This document shows positions 6,992 to 15,222 of a stretch of 64,000 nucleotides of DNA, piece after piece. The notes beneath the pieces are model-generated. The model was not told where the DNA came from. It made no database searches and saw only the letters and a program-made list of their open reading frames with translations. The translations under genes were made by a program, and so were the position numbers. Location: the NCBI GenBank assembly GCA_002361625.1, contig DETL01000021.1, forward strand, positions 1 through 64,000, given 5' to 3'. The first letter of the stretch is position 1. Each line of letters opens with the position of its first letter. Origin of the DNA: Bacteroidales bacterium UBA3289 (GTDB lineage Bacteria; Bacteroidota; Bacteroidia; Bacteroidales; UBA932).

Positions 6992-7663
6992 TTACCAGAT
7001 AAAAGGAAGGACTCTGTACTTTACCCTCTCTTTATACCCGGCATATCCCTCCAGCCCTTCTTCAAGCACTTTCTCCTCATTCCTGATGCGCTTGGCAATG
7101 ACGGGAATATAACCCAGCATAATCACGAATGAGATGGGTGAGGCCAGTACCAGAGGCATCGCCAGGAAAAGGACCGTGGTGGCCATATACATCGGGTGCC
7201 TGACAATGCCATAAAGCCCCGTGTCGATCACCTTCTGATTCTCCTGGACCTCGATGGTCCGGGACAGGTAAGTATTCTCCCGAAGCACTTCCGCATACAA
7301 GAGATAAGCCCCCAGAAATACCCCTGCAGCTACCCATACGACCCAATCCGGCAAGATCCACCAACCCAAGCGCCAGTTCAACCCGGCCACCACAAAGGCG
7401 GCAATAAAAAGCAGTCCGCTCACCTTCACGACGGTCTTTTGTTCCGTCTCTTGTTCCTTCGCGTTGAGACGCTTCCGTAACAGATCGGGATTCTTGGCCA
7501 TCATCACAAGCCCGCCCACAAACATCGGCACGAAAAGGATACCCATCAGCAACCAGCCTTGCCAATAGTGAAAAGACCCGGCCGGGAGAAAGATGAGGAT
7601 TCCCAGGACAATCACGCCCAGAAAGAGTTTTGCCAGCGCCTGTATCAGCAATCCTTTATCCAT
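6992..7663 (-). CDS. Isoprenylcysteine carboxyl methyltransferase (ICMT)-family membrane protein
   Basis: 223 residues from the ATG at 7663. An upstream in-frame ATG at 7888 would add 75 residues rich in Cys/Arg and spans the likely promoter (TATCTTTA at 7683-7690), so I reject it. There are five or six hydrophobic helices. The C-terminal signature ENTYLSRTIEVQENQKVIDTG, Y-G-I-V-R-H-P-M-Y then RIRNEEKVLEEGLEGYAGY is the PEMT/ICMT core: R-H-P-x-Y and E-E binding S-adenosylmethionine. Bacterial members methylate small or lipid substrates that are mostly unknown. Confidence 0.8.
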   Translation of the reverse strand: MDKGLLIQALAKLFLGVIVLGILIFLPAGSFHYWQGWLLMGILFVPMFVGGLVMMAKNPDLLRKRLNAKEQETEQKTVVKVSGLLFIAAFVVAGLNWRLGWWILPDWVVWVAAGVFLGAYLLYAEVLRENTYLSRTIEVQENQKVIDTGLYGIVRHPMYMATTVLFLAMPLVLASPISFVIMLGYIPVIAKRIRNEEKVLEEGLEGYAGYKERVKYRVLPFIW

Positions 7664-7966
7664 AGTCACGATTTGATCGATGTAAAGATAAGTCAATTGG
7701 CCGAAAAGAAAAAGGACAATTATTCTTCGGCACCGGAAAAATACACACCGCACCCCCTGCATTATTCCAGGAGCCTGCGGAAGGCAGTCTTGTAAGCAGC
7801 TATTAATCAGGCGCTTCCGATGGAATATCCCGCAGGCCGGTAGGGCCCGCCTCTTGCCAAGGCACTTATCAGAGCCTCTTCGATACACCGCCGGTAAACT
7901 TATTTCAGGACGACACCCCCTACCAGCCCCCTATCAGCCCGCTTCCCTACCCGAACGGGTACAACG
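7664..7966. other. Non-coding stretch between the ICMT gene and tRNA-Leu
   Basis: About 300 bases. The only signal seen is a -7-like TATCTTTA (minus, 7683-7690) for the ICMT-family gene. No ORF with plausible composition, repeat or RNA gene is visible. Confidence 0.4.
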
Positions 7967-8000
7967 AAAAGAGACAGCCTCTTCTGAGACTGTCTCTTGT
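7967..8000 (-). terminator. Terminator after tRNA-Leu
   Basis: Inverted repeat AAGAGACAG (7969-7977) / CTGTCTCTT (7990-7998). On the minus strand it starts two bases after the tRNA and is followed by TTCGTT, a rho-independent type terminator. Confidence 0.75.
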
Positions 8001-8082
8001 GCGGTAGGTGAGAGTCGAACTCACACACCCCAACGGGCACTACCCCCTCAAAGTAGCGTGTCTACCATTTCACCACTACCGC
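8001..8082 (-). tRNA. tRNA-Leu (anticodon GAG)
   Basis: 82 bases. The acceptor stem GCGGTAG pairs with CTACCGC at the other end. The D-arm has GGTGAAATGGTAGACACG, the anticodon loop reads CTTTGAGGG with GAG in the anticodon position, and a long variable arm (TGCCCGTTGGGGTG) marks it as a class II tRNA such as leucine. The T-arm carries GTTCGACTC. CCA is not encoded. It has its own promoter and terminator. Confidence 0.95.
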
Positions 8083-8098
8083 AAATGGATTGGGAATG

Positions 8099-8129
8099 CA
8101 AAGTTAACGCAAAAAAGTGAAAGTGCAAA
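8099..8129 (-). promoter_or_regulatory. Promoter of tRNA-Leu
   Basis: Minus strand TTTG (8126-8129), 19-nt spacer, TAACTTTG (8099-8106): a full match to the Bacteroidetes -33/-7 pattern, ending 16 bases before the mature tRNA. Confidence 0.75.
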
Positions 8130-9053
8130 TTATTTTTCAACTTTCTTGTGTTTGCGATGATTCCACAGGCCATAGACTTCACTCACGTTGCCGGCAGTGA
8201 TGAAGGCCTTGATGTCGTGGGCCTTGATGTAGTTCATGACGCTGGAGAACTCGTCGGTGGTGAGGAGGGACTGGATTTCGGTGTGCGGATCGCCTTTGTA
8301 GCCACCGCGGACGTCGTAGATGGTGCAGCCGCGGGAAAGGGTGTCCACGATGTAGGAGCGGATCTGCTCGCTCTGGTCCGAGACGATGCAGATGCGTTTG
8401 CGCCGGTTCACGCTGGCCATGAAGTAGTCCAGGGCAAGGCCGTTCATCCAGGTGCCCACGAGGCCGATGACGACCATCCGGAACGGATTGATGGCGAAGG
8501 CCGTGCAGCAGATGATGGCCCCGGCGACGGTCACGGAGACGCCGATGTCGAAATGCAGGTACTTGTTCACGATCTTCGCAAGGATGTCCAGTCCGCCGGT
8601 GGAGGCGTTGATGCTGAAGAGGATGGTCTGCGAGATGCTCACCACCAGGACGAAGACGATGAGGTCCAGCAGCGGGTCGCCCATCACGGAGTTCAGCCCC
8701 GGTTCGATGAGCTTCTCATACGGGCACACCCACGCCCAAAAATCCAGCAGCGGTCCCAGGATCATGGCCGTATAGACGGTCTTGGCCCCGAATTCCGAAT
8801 CGATCAGGAGCCATGCCAGCAAAAGCAGGATGGCATTGATCGCCGTGACGACCCAGGAAACCTTGACCGTGATGCCCGCCAGGCCCAGGACGTTGGCGAT
8901 CACGATGGACAGGCCGGAGATGGATCCCAGCACGAGTTTGCCCGGCATCATGAAATAATAGACAGCTGCGGCGGCGATGGTCATGCCCACGGTCATAATG
9001 ATGAGTTCCTTCCAGAACTTCCAGGTTCCCAGGTAGCGGAGAATGTCTTTCAT
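8130..9053 (-). CDS. YitT family membrane protein (DUF2179)
   Basis: 307 residues. The first ~200 have five or six transmembrane helices of the YitT/DUF161 type, including the motif GSISGLSIVIANVLG and STGGLDILAKIVNKYLHFDIG. The C-terminal ~90 residues (RKRICIVSDQSEQIRSYIVD, TLSRGCTIYDVRGGYKGD, then TTDEFSSVMNYIKAHD) form the soluble DUF2179 domain. The family is widespread in Bacteroidetes and Firmicutes; its transport or signalling role is not established. It is monocistronic. Confidence 0.85.
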   Translation of the reverse strand: MKDILRYLGTWKFWKELIIMTVGMTIAAAAVYYFMMPGKLVLGSISGLSIVIANVLGLAGITVKVSWVVTAINAILLLLAWLLIDSEFGAKTVYTAMILGPLLDFWAWVCPYEKLIEPGLNSVMGDPLLDLIVFVLVVSISQTILFSINASTGGLDILAKIVNKYLHFDIGVSVTVAGAIICCTAFAINPFRMVVIGLVGTWMNGLALDYFMASVNRRKRICIVSDQSEQIRSYIVDTLSRGCTIYDVRGGYKGDPHTEIQSLLTTDEFSSVMNYIKAHDIKAFITAGNVSEVYGLWNHRKHKKVEK

Positions 9054-9126
9054 CTGTGGTTAGTGTTTGTGCCCATAAAGTTATGGATTATTCTCCAAAC
9101 TTGGTTCTCATTTTCCGGATTATTGC

Positions 9127-9134
9127 TATTTTTG
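9127..9134 (+). promoter_or_regulatory. -7 element of the dipeptidase gene
   Basis: TATTTTTG, 16 bases before the ATG at 9151. A TTG lies about 23 bases upstream, slightly far for an ideal -33 box. Confidence 0.5.
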
Positions 9135-9150
9135 TGCAAACACTGAACAA

Positions 9151-10515
9151 ATGAAAGAATACATCCAACAGAACCGGGAGCGCTTTTTCGAGGAACTTTT
9201 CTCCCTCCTCCGCATCCCTTCCATCAGCGCCAAGCCCGAATACAAGCCCGACATGTACCGTTGCGCCCGCCGCCTGACGGAACTCCTGACCGCCGCCGGG
9301 GCCGACAAGGCCGCTGTCTATGAGACCACCGGCAATCCGGTCGTCTTCGGGTCCAAGACCATCCCCGGAGCGAAGAAGACCGTCCTCGTGTACGGCCACT
9401 ACGACGTCCAGCCCCCGGAGCCGCTGGAGAAATGGCGCACGGATCCCTTCCAGCCCGTCATCGCCAAGGATCCCGCCACGGGCGAAGAAGCCATCTACGC
9501 CCGCGGGGCCAATGACGACAAGGGCCAGCTGTTCATGCACCTGAAAGCGTTCGAATACCTGCTTAGGAAAGGCCTCCTCAGGCACAACGTGAAATTCATC
9601 TTCGAGGGGGAAGAGGAAGTGGGCAGTCCCTCCCTCGCCGCCTGGGCCCAGGACCACAAGGACCTCCTGAAGGCCGATATCATCCTCGTCTCCGACACCA
9701 CGATGATCTCCGAAAAAGTCCCGTCCATCAACTGCGGCATGCGCGGCCTGTCCTACCTGGAAGTCACCGTCACCGGCCCGAACAAGGACCTCCACTCCGG
9801 CCACTACGGCGGCGCCGTCGCCAATCCGATCAACACCCTCTGCGCGATGATCGCCAGTCTCCACGATGCCGACGGCCGCGTCACCGTGCCCGGGTTCTAT
9901 GACGATGTCGTGGAACTGTCGGCCGAAGACCGCGCCATGCTGGCCCGCGCCCCCTTCGACATGGACGAGTACAAAGCCTTCCTGGACATCAACGAAGTCA
10001 AGGGTGAAAAGGGCTATACGACCCTGGAGCGCGTGGGAATCCGTCCCTGCCTGGACGTCTGCGGCATCTGGGGCGGCTATACCGGAAAGGGTGCGAAGAC
10101 CGTCCTCCCCTCCACGGCCCATGCGAAAATCTCCATGCGCCTGGTCCCCAACCAGACATCGGCCCGGATCACGGAGCTGTTCGAAAAACACTTCCGGGCC
10201 ATCTGCCCGCCCTATGCGAAGGTCGATGTCACCCCCTGCGAAGGCGGCAACGGCTTCCTGATCCCCATCACCTCGGACGGCTACAAGGCTGCATCCAAGG
10301 CCATGACGGAGGTTTATGGCATCGAGCCGGTTCCGTCCCGCGGAGGCGGATCCATCGCCGTCCTGGCGGACCTGCAGCAGATCCTGGGGATCGACCCGCT
10401 GCTGATGGGATTCGGTCTGGAACGCGACACGATCCACTCTCCCAACGAGAGTTACCTGCTGCGGCAACTCTTCGCCGGGATGGAATCCATCGCGCTGTTC
10501 TACCAGTATTACTAG
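9151..10515 (+). CDS. M20 family dipeptidase
   Basis: 454 residues, the expected length of M20 dipeptidases. Metal-binding residues sit at VLVYGHYDVQPP (His83, Asp85), GANDDKGQLFMH (Asp122/123) and FEGEEEVGSP (Glu154 with Glu155 as the general base). A C-terminal histidine is expected near ERDTIHSPNE. The dimerisation domain is marked by LEVTVTGPNKDLHSGHYGGA. It hydrolyses dipeptides or short peptides with two zinc ions, probably in the cytoplasm, as no signal peptide is seen. It is convergent with the peroxidase gene; the two stop codons overlap by four bases. Confidence 0.9.
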   Translation: MKEYIQQNRERFFEELFSLLRIPSISAKPEYKPDMYRCARRLTELLTAAGADKAAVYETTGNPVVFGSKTIPGAKKTVLVYGHYDVQPPEPLEKWRTDPFQPVIAKDPATGEEAIYARGANDDKGQLFMHLKAFEYLLRKGLLRHNVKFIFEGEEEVGSPSLAAWAQDHKDLLKADIILVSDTTMISEKVPSINCGMRGLSYLEVTVTGPNKDLHSGHYGGAVANPINTLCAMIASLHDADGRVTVPGFYDDVVELSAEDRAMLARAPFDMDEYKAFLDINEVKGEKGYTTLERVGIRPCLDVCGIWGGYTGKGAKTVLPSTAHAKISMRLVPNQTSARITELFEKHFRAICPPYAKVDVTPCEGGNGFLIPITSDGYKAASKAMTEVYGIEPVPSRGGGSIAVLADLQQILGIDPLLMGFGLERDTIHSPNESYLLRQLFAGMESIALFYQYY

Positions 10516-11120
10516 AGCAGGTCGGCGATCTGCTGCTCCATCTGCTCAGGAGCGACCGTGGGCTCGAAGCGGGCGACGACGTTGCCCTTCCGGTCCACGA
10601 GGAACTTCGTGAAATTCCACTTGATGTCCGGGTTGGAAGCGTACTCCGGATCCTGGGAGGAGAGCATCTTGTCCATGAACTGGGCGGTCTCCCCTTCCCC
10701 GAAGCCGGCGAAAGGCTTCTCGGCATAGAGCCACTGGAACACCGGATGGGCATTCTCGCCGTTGACGTCGCACTTGTCCATCAGCGGGAATGTCACGCCG
10801 TGGTTCAGGCGGCAGAATTCGGCGATCTCCTCGTTGGAGCCGGGCTCCTGGTGACCGAACTGATCGCAGGGGAAACCGATCACGACAAGTCCCTGGTCCT
10901 TGTACTTCTGGTACAGGGCCTCCAGGCCGTCATACTGAGGGGTGAAACCACACTTGGAGGCGGTATTCGCAATCAGGAGCACCTTCCCGGCATAGTCGGA
11001 GAAAGCGACCTCTTCGCCCTTGTTGGACAGGGCGGTCATTTCATAAAGCTTGCTCATGGGCTTGTTGTTGCAGGAGAGGAAGGCAGCGGCCACGGCCACC
11101 AGGGTCAGGATTCGTTTCAT
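10512..11120 (-). CDS. Glutathione peroxidase-like lipoprotein
   Basis: 202 residues. The N-terminus carries a signal peptide and lipobox AFLSC (Cys17), so the protein is probably lipid-anchored. The catalytic core has NTASKCGFTPQY (peroxidatic Cys57), FPCDQFGHQEPG (Cys85 and the conserved Gln) and IKWNFTKFLVD (Trp/Asn). With cysteine rather than selenocysteine and a second cysteine at 85, it is likely to be a thioredoxin-dependent peroxidase that reduces organic peroxides. A -7 element lies just upstream. Confidence 0.9.
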   Translation of the reverse strand: MKRILTLVAVAAAFLSCNNKPMSKLYEMTALSNKGEEVAFSDYAGKVLLIANTASKCGFTPQYDGLEALYQKYKDQGLVVIGFPCDQFGHQEPGSNEEIAEFCRLNHGVTFPLMDKCDVNGENAHPVFQWLYAEKPFAGFGEGETAQFMDKMLSSQDPEYASNPDIKWNFTKFLVDRKGNVVARFEPTVAPEQMEQQIADLL

Positions 11121-11136
11121 ATACCGCTGATTTTCG

Positions 11137-11144
11137 CAAAGATA
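11137..11144 (-). promoter_or_regulatory. -7 element of the peroxidase gene
   Basis: Minus strand TATCTTTG, 16 bases before the ATG at 11120. No clear -33 TTTG is seen. Confidence 0.5.
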
Positions 11145-11170
11145 CGAATTATTGGATTATCCCCGCCCGA

Positions 11171-13198
11171 CTACTCCGGGAGGAACGAAACTGCAGCACC
11201 GCCGCCGGGAGCGAGGCGCAAGGGAAGCGTGTCCTCACACGTGACGGACCGGGTGGAGATTTCATAAGCGGTGGGATTTGACTCCCAATGTGCATCGGGC
11301 GCGTCGCCATAAATGGTGGCCGTATAGCGGACCCCGGGTTTCAGGAAGGTGAGGGGCTGCTCGATCACCCGGGCCGATTCATCCGTCGTAGCACCCAGGA
11401 AGAAACGGTCACCTGCACGGCGGACGATGGAAATCCACTCGCCCACTTCACCCTGCAGGGCTTCGGAGGCGTCGCAGTCGGCCTCGAAATCCCGGAAGAA
11501 CTGGAAGGCGGGATGCCCCTCGTAGTTCTCCAGCAGGTCGCAGGCCATCTGCATCGGGGAGTACAGGACCACCCAGTTCGCGATCTGTTTCGCCAGGGTG
11601 GTATGCTCGCGGCACTCCGTAGCCGGCTGTCCCCAGGTGCGGAGCTGCGGACGACCCTTCGTGCAGGTGTACAGGATATCGAACACGCCCGGCGTATAGT
11701 CCACCGGACCACCCAGCAGCCGGGTGTAGGGCAGCGTCACCGTATGGGACGGCGGATTTCCGGGCCCCCAGCCGTTGTATTCCATTCCGCGGACGCATTC
11801 CCGGGTCATGAAATTGGGCCAGGTACGGCGCAGGCCGCTGGCCTTGATGACCTCGTGCCCATCGACCATGATCTGCCGCTGGGCGGCTTCCTCCACCACT
11901 TTCTGGAAATGCCGGACGCCGGTCTGGCCGTGACGCGGGGCGCCGCCAGCCAGGCCACCACCCGCGTAGCCGGTCTTCATCGCATGGATGCCCAGCGAAG
12001 CATCCCAGTCCAACGCCCGCTCCAGCTGCTCCTCGAAACGGAGGTAGTTTCCGCCGGTCTCGTTGTGCGTAATCAGGTAAATCCCCTTCTCACGGGCATA
12101 AGCGGCCACTTTTTCCACGTCATAGTCCGGGGCCGCCCGGGTGAAATCGAAGTCCGGAAGGGCGTCCGAATTCCGCCAGGCGTCATTCCAGCCCTCGAAC
12201 AGGACACCCTGGATATTGTTGGCGGCAGCAAAGTCGATATACCGCATCGCATTCTCGGTCGTGGCGCCGTGCCCTTCCCCGCCCCAGGATTCCACGCCCA
12301 GGTGCAGGCTCCACCAGACGCCGATGTATTTCATCGGCTTGATCCAGGAGACATCGTCGATCGCACAGGGTTCGTTCAGGTTCAGGACCAGGGAAGAGTT
12401 CACGAGGCCCACCGCGGAACGGGTGATCTGGACGGACCGCCAAGGGGTCGAAAAGTTCCCGGGAACGACCGCTTTGACCTCCGGGCTCTCTTCCATCGGC
12501 GCGCCCCGCCGACGGCGCACCTGCTTCATCGGCGCCAGGGCGGCATGATAGGTCAAACCCTCCTCGCGAAGCAGCACCATCTCCGGGAAATCCACGATGG
12601 CCGCCTCATGGACAGCCGCATACAGGGAATCGGAGAACTTCAGCGTAAGCGGCGTATTGGCGTCCTTCAGTTCCGACAGCGGCATCTTGCGGTACAGATG
12701 CTCGTAGGAATTGAAGTCGCCGGGGATGGACCAGGAGGTCGCATCGGAAGCGAAGGCGAACTGGGTCCGTTCCCGGACAATCCGGAGGGTATCCTGCGGA
12801 ACCGCATACCGGTAACGGAAGCCCAGGCCGTCGTCAAAGACCCGGAATTCCAGGTCCAGGCCCACGCCGGCATCGTTTTTCAGATGCAGGACCAGCTCCT
12901 GATGGCGGTCCTCCACTTCCTTGTTCTCCCCCCAGGGCTGGTGCCAGGTTTCCTGCACGGAACGCACCTGGGACGACTTCAGGGAAAAGCCCCGGTCCAG
13001 GACCGCATCGTCCGACAGCAAGCCCAGCAGGGACGGTTCCAGGAACGGTTGTCCATCCACGTCCACGCAGTAGGACGGGATACCGGCCTCATCCAGGCCG
13101 AACCGGACGGCGATGCGGCCGTCGGGAGAAGTGACGGAGGTTTTCGGAGCACAGGCCGCGGTCAGAAGGACCAGGGCCGCAAGAACGGTCTTTCTCAT
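11171..13198 (-). CDS. susB: GH97 alpha-glucosidase (SusB-like)
   Basis: 675 residues from the ATG at 13198; the in-frame ATG at 13234 adds 12 residues before a good signal peptide and lies over the upstream hairpin, so I reject it. The N-terminus ends in L-L-T-A-A-C, a lipobox. The N-terminal beta-sandwich (TSPDGRIAVRFGLDEAGIPS) and the TIM barrel with KYIGVWWSLHLG, GVLFEGWNDAW, YLITHNETGGNY and DGHEVIKASGLRRTWPNFMT, followed by R-E-C-V-R-G-M-E-Y-N, are GH97 hallmarks. The glutamates in HNE, HE and MEYN are the calcium/catalytic group of the inverting subfamily that includes SusB. It removes glucose from maltooligosaccharides in the periplasm. It is the last gene of the sus-type cluster. Confidence 0.9.
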   Translation of the reverse strand: MRKTVLAALVLLTAACAPKTSVTSPDGRIAVRFGLDEAGIPSYCVDVDGQPFLEPSLLGLLSDDAVLDRGFSLKSSQVRSVQETWHQPWGENKEVEDRHQELVLHLKNDAGVGLDLEFRVFDDGLGFRYRYAVPQDTLRIVRERTQFAFASDATSWSIPGDFNSYEHLYRKMPLSELKDANTPLTLKFSDSLYAAVHEAAIVDFPEMVLLREEGLTYHAALAPMKQVRRRRGAPMEESPEVKAVVPGNFSTPWRSVQITRSAVGLVNSSLVLNLNEPCAIDDVSWIKPMKYIGVWWSLHLGVESWGGEGHGATTENAMRYIDFAAANNIQGVLFEGWNDAWRNSDALPDFDFTRAAPDYDVEKVAAYAREKGIYLITHNETGGNYLRFEEQLERALDWDASLGIHAMKTGYAGGGLAGGAPRHGQTGVRHFQKVVEEAAQRQIMVDGHEVIKASGLRRTWPNFMTRECVRGMEYNGWGPGNPPSHTVTLPYTRLLGGPVDYTPGVFDILYTCTKGRPQLRTWGQPATECREHTTLAKQIANWVVLYSPMQMACDLLENYEGHPAFQFFRDFEADCDASEALQGEVGEWISIVRRAGDRFFLGATTDESARVIEQPLTFLKPGVRYTATIYGDAPDAHWESNPTAYEISTRSVTCEDTLPLRLAPGGGAAVSFLPE

Positions 13199-13216
13199 TT
13201 TTCTCTGAAAATTTGC

Positions 13217-13246
13217 GGTCCGGGGCCCGGCCAAAGGCCCCGGACC
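13217..13246 (-). terminator. GC-rich intercistronic hairpin before GH97
   Basis: Perfect 11-bp stem GGTCCGGGGCC (13217-13227) / GGCCCCGGACC (13236-13246) with an eight-base loop. On the minus strand it is followed by GCAAATTTTC, a short T run. It may end or attenuate transcription between the GH13 and GH97 genes. It shares the core GGGGCC/GGCCCC with the two identical hairpins at 16542 and 30233. Confidence 0.5.
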
Positions 13247-13262
13247 TGTCCTTACCCCAAAA

Positions 13263-13279
13263 AACTAACTACACGCTAA
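13263..13279. repeat. 17-nt element complementary to the susC2 start region
   Basis: AACTAACTACACGCTAA on the plus strand here; the same 17 nt occur on the minus strand at 37815-37831, ending within the susC2 ATG. A minus-strand transcript through 13263-13279 would therefore be antisense to the susC2 translation start. A -7-like TATATTTTG lies just upstream on the minus strand (about 13289-13297). Confidence 0.5.
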
Positions 13280-13314
13280 GGAAAGGACAAAATATACACG
13301 AACTAACCAATCGT

Positions 13315-15222
13315 TCAAGGTCTGTAATCCACCACCAGGGCGGACTGGGGGGCGACCCGGGTCGCATCCGAAACGGTCACCCGCTCCCCGGTCAGGACGT
13401 TCACGCCCTCGCCCAGGCCTTCCGACATTTCGCGGAAGCGGGTCCAGGGCACGGTGACCTCCTCGTCGGAGTTGTTGATGAACACGAACACCGTCTCCCG
13501 GCCGTCATACCGGAAATAGCCGTAGGTATTCTTCTCGGGAATGAAATGCAGCGTCCTGCCGTTCTGCACGGCCGATGAGCCCTTGCGCCACTGGAACAGG
13601 GTGCGGACATAATCGTGGAGGTCCGCCGCATGGGCCCAGGTGCTGTCGGCGGCAGCCTTCGCGCGGCCCTCTTCCGTGAAGAGGTCCACCGGATCGCCGG
13701 CCCATCCGCCCGGGAAATCCATCCGGAGGCGACCGTCGTCCCGGCGGGGATTGCCCGTCACGAACATCAGTTCGTCGCCGTAGAACATCTGCGGGATGCC
13801 GCGCAGGGTGGCCAGCAGGGTGAAGGCGATCTTCATCCGGCGGGGATCGTGCCCGAAGGTATCGCCGATGCGGGCGATGTCATGGTTGGACAGGAAAATC
13901 ATCATGTGGGAGAGGTCGTGGTACACGAAGTCGTGCGACAGGGCGTTGTAAATGCCGGAGATATCGGCTCCGCGGCGTCCGCGCCCCGGCATCCCCTGCG
14001 GCTGTTCCCGTCCCGGGATCGGAGCCGTCAGCGCATTGGAGATGGCCCCTTGCAGCGGGAAGTCCATGATGGACGGAAGATAGGAATTGAACCCGTCGGT
14101 ATTGGGATTGTCCTTCTGCCAATAGGCCACGTAGTCGGGATTGGCCTGCCAGTTCTCGCCCACGATGTTGAAGTCCGGGAACTCGTCCGTCACGGCCTTC
14201 GCCCATTGCGACATGGGCACTTTCTCGTTGTAGAACCAGGTGTCCACCCGGAATCCATCCAGGCCGGAATACTCGATCCACCACACGGCCCACTGCTGGA
14301 AGTACTTGAGCATGTACGGGTTGTCCAGGTTCATATCCGGCATCGACGGGACGAACCACCCTTCTTCCATGACGGCACGGTCGGCCTTCGAGGCATTCGG
14401 GTCCAGGGCCAGGCCCATCTGGTGGTTGGAGTTCACGTAGGGGTCGTTCATGTGGACCCAGTCCTTGAAAGGAAGGTCCTTCATCCACCAGTGCTCGGTG
14501 CTGGAGTGGTTCGTGACCACGTCCATGATGATCTTGATTCCCTTTTCGTGGGCCTTCCCCACCATCTCCCGGTACAGTTCGTTGGATCCGTAGCGCGGGT
14601 CGATGTGGTAATAGTCGGAGCAGGCATAGCCGTGGTAGGAGCCGCGCGGGGCGTTGTCCTCCAACAGCGGCGTACTCCACAGGGCCGTCGCCCCCAGGTC
14701 GGCGATATAGTCCAGATGGTCGATCACCCCCTGCAGGTCACCGCCGTGCCGGCCCATCGGGGACTCCCGGCGCGCCTTCTCGGCCGTATCCGGCGTGGAA
14801 TCGTTGGACGGATCACCGTTGGCGAACCGGTCGGGGACGATGAGGTAGATCAGGTCGGCCGTCGTGAAGCTCTTTCGGTCGGCGGAACCCTTTTCCCGGG
14901 CGGCGATGACATAGGGGCGACGGATTTCCTCGTTCCCCTTCTTGAACACGAGCGTATAGGTTCCGGGTTTGGCTTTCGCGGTCACGTCCACATCGACAAA
15001 CAGGTAATTCGGGCTGTCGGCCTGATGGACGGCCTTGATTTTCACCCCCTTGCCACCCTCGATGGCCACGGAGTACGCCCCGATCCCCTCCCCGTTCACG
15101 AGGAGCTGGAGGTCGGTTTTCATCCCGGTCCACCAGGACAGGGGTTCCACGCGGGTCACTTCACCCGCCCAGGCAGCGACGGCCAGGCACAGGCCGGCCA
15201 GCGCAGTCAGACACTTTCTCAT
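13315..15222 (-). CDS. susA: GH13 cyclomaltodextrinase/neopullulanase (SusA-like)
   Basis: 635 residues. There is a signal peptide (ALAGLCLAVAAWAG), then an N-terminal beta-sandwich (EVTRVEPLSWWTGMKTDLQL) of the Cyc-maltodext_N type, which starts with the E-P-x-x-W-x-G-M signature. The GH13 barrel follows with DVVTNHSSTEHWW, GFRVDTWFY (nucleophile Asp), IVGENW (acid/base Glu) and FLSNHDIARIGD (third Asp). The absence of a lipobox fits a soluble periplasmic enzyme acting on imported maltooligosaccharides. Its start overlaps the upstream GH13 stop by four bases (15219-15222), so they are coupled. Confidence 0.88.
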   Translation of the reverse strand: MRKCLTALAGLCLAVAAWAGEVTRVEPLSWWTGMKTDLQLLVNGEGIGAYSVAIEGGKGVKIKAVHQADSPNYLFVDVDVTAKAKPGTYTLVFKKGNEEIRRPYVIAAREKGSADRKSFTTADLIYLIVPDRFANGDPSNDSTPDTAEKARRESPMGRHGGDLQGVIDHLDYIADLGATALWSTPLLEDNAPRGSYHGYACSDYYHIDPRYGSNELYREMVGKAHEKGIKIIMDVVTNHSSTEHWWMKDLPFKDWVHMNDPYVNSNHQMGLALDPNASKADRAVMEEGWFVPSMPDMNLDNPYMLKYFQQWAVWWIEYSGLDGFRVDTWFYNEKVPMSQWAKAVTDEFPDFNIVGENWQANPDYVAYWQKDNPNTDGFNSYLPSIMDFPLQGAISNALTAPIPGREQPQGMPGRGRRGADISGIYNALSHDFVYHDLSHMMIFLSNHDIARIGDTFGHDPRRMKIAFTLLATLRGIPQMFYGDELMFVTGNPRRDDGRLRMDFPGGWAGDPVDLFTEEGRAKAAADSTWAHAADLHDYVRTLFQWRKGSSAVQNGRTLHFIPEKNTYGYFRYDGRETVFVFINNSDEEVTVPWTRFREMSEGLGEGVNVLTGERVTVSDATRVAPQSALVVDYRP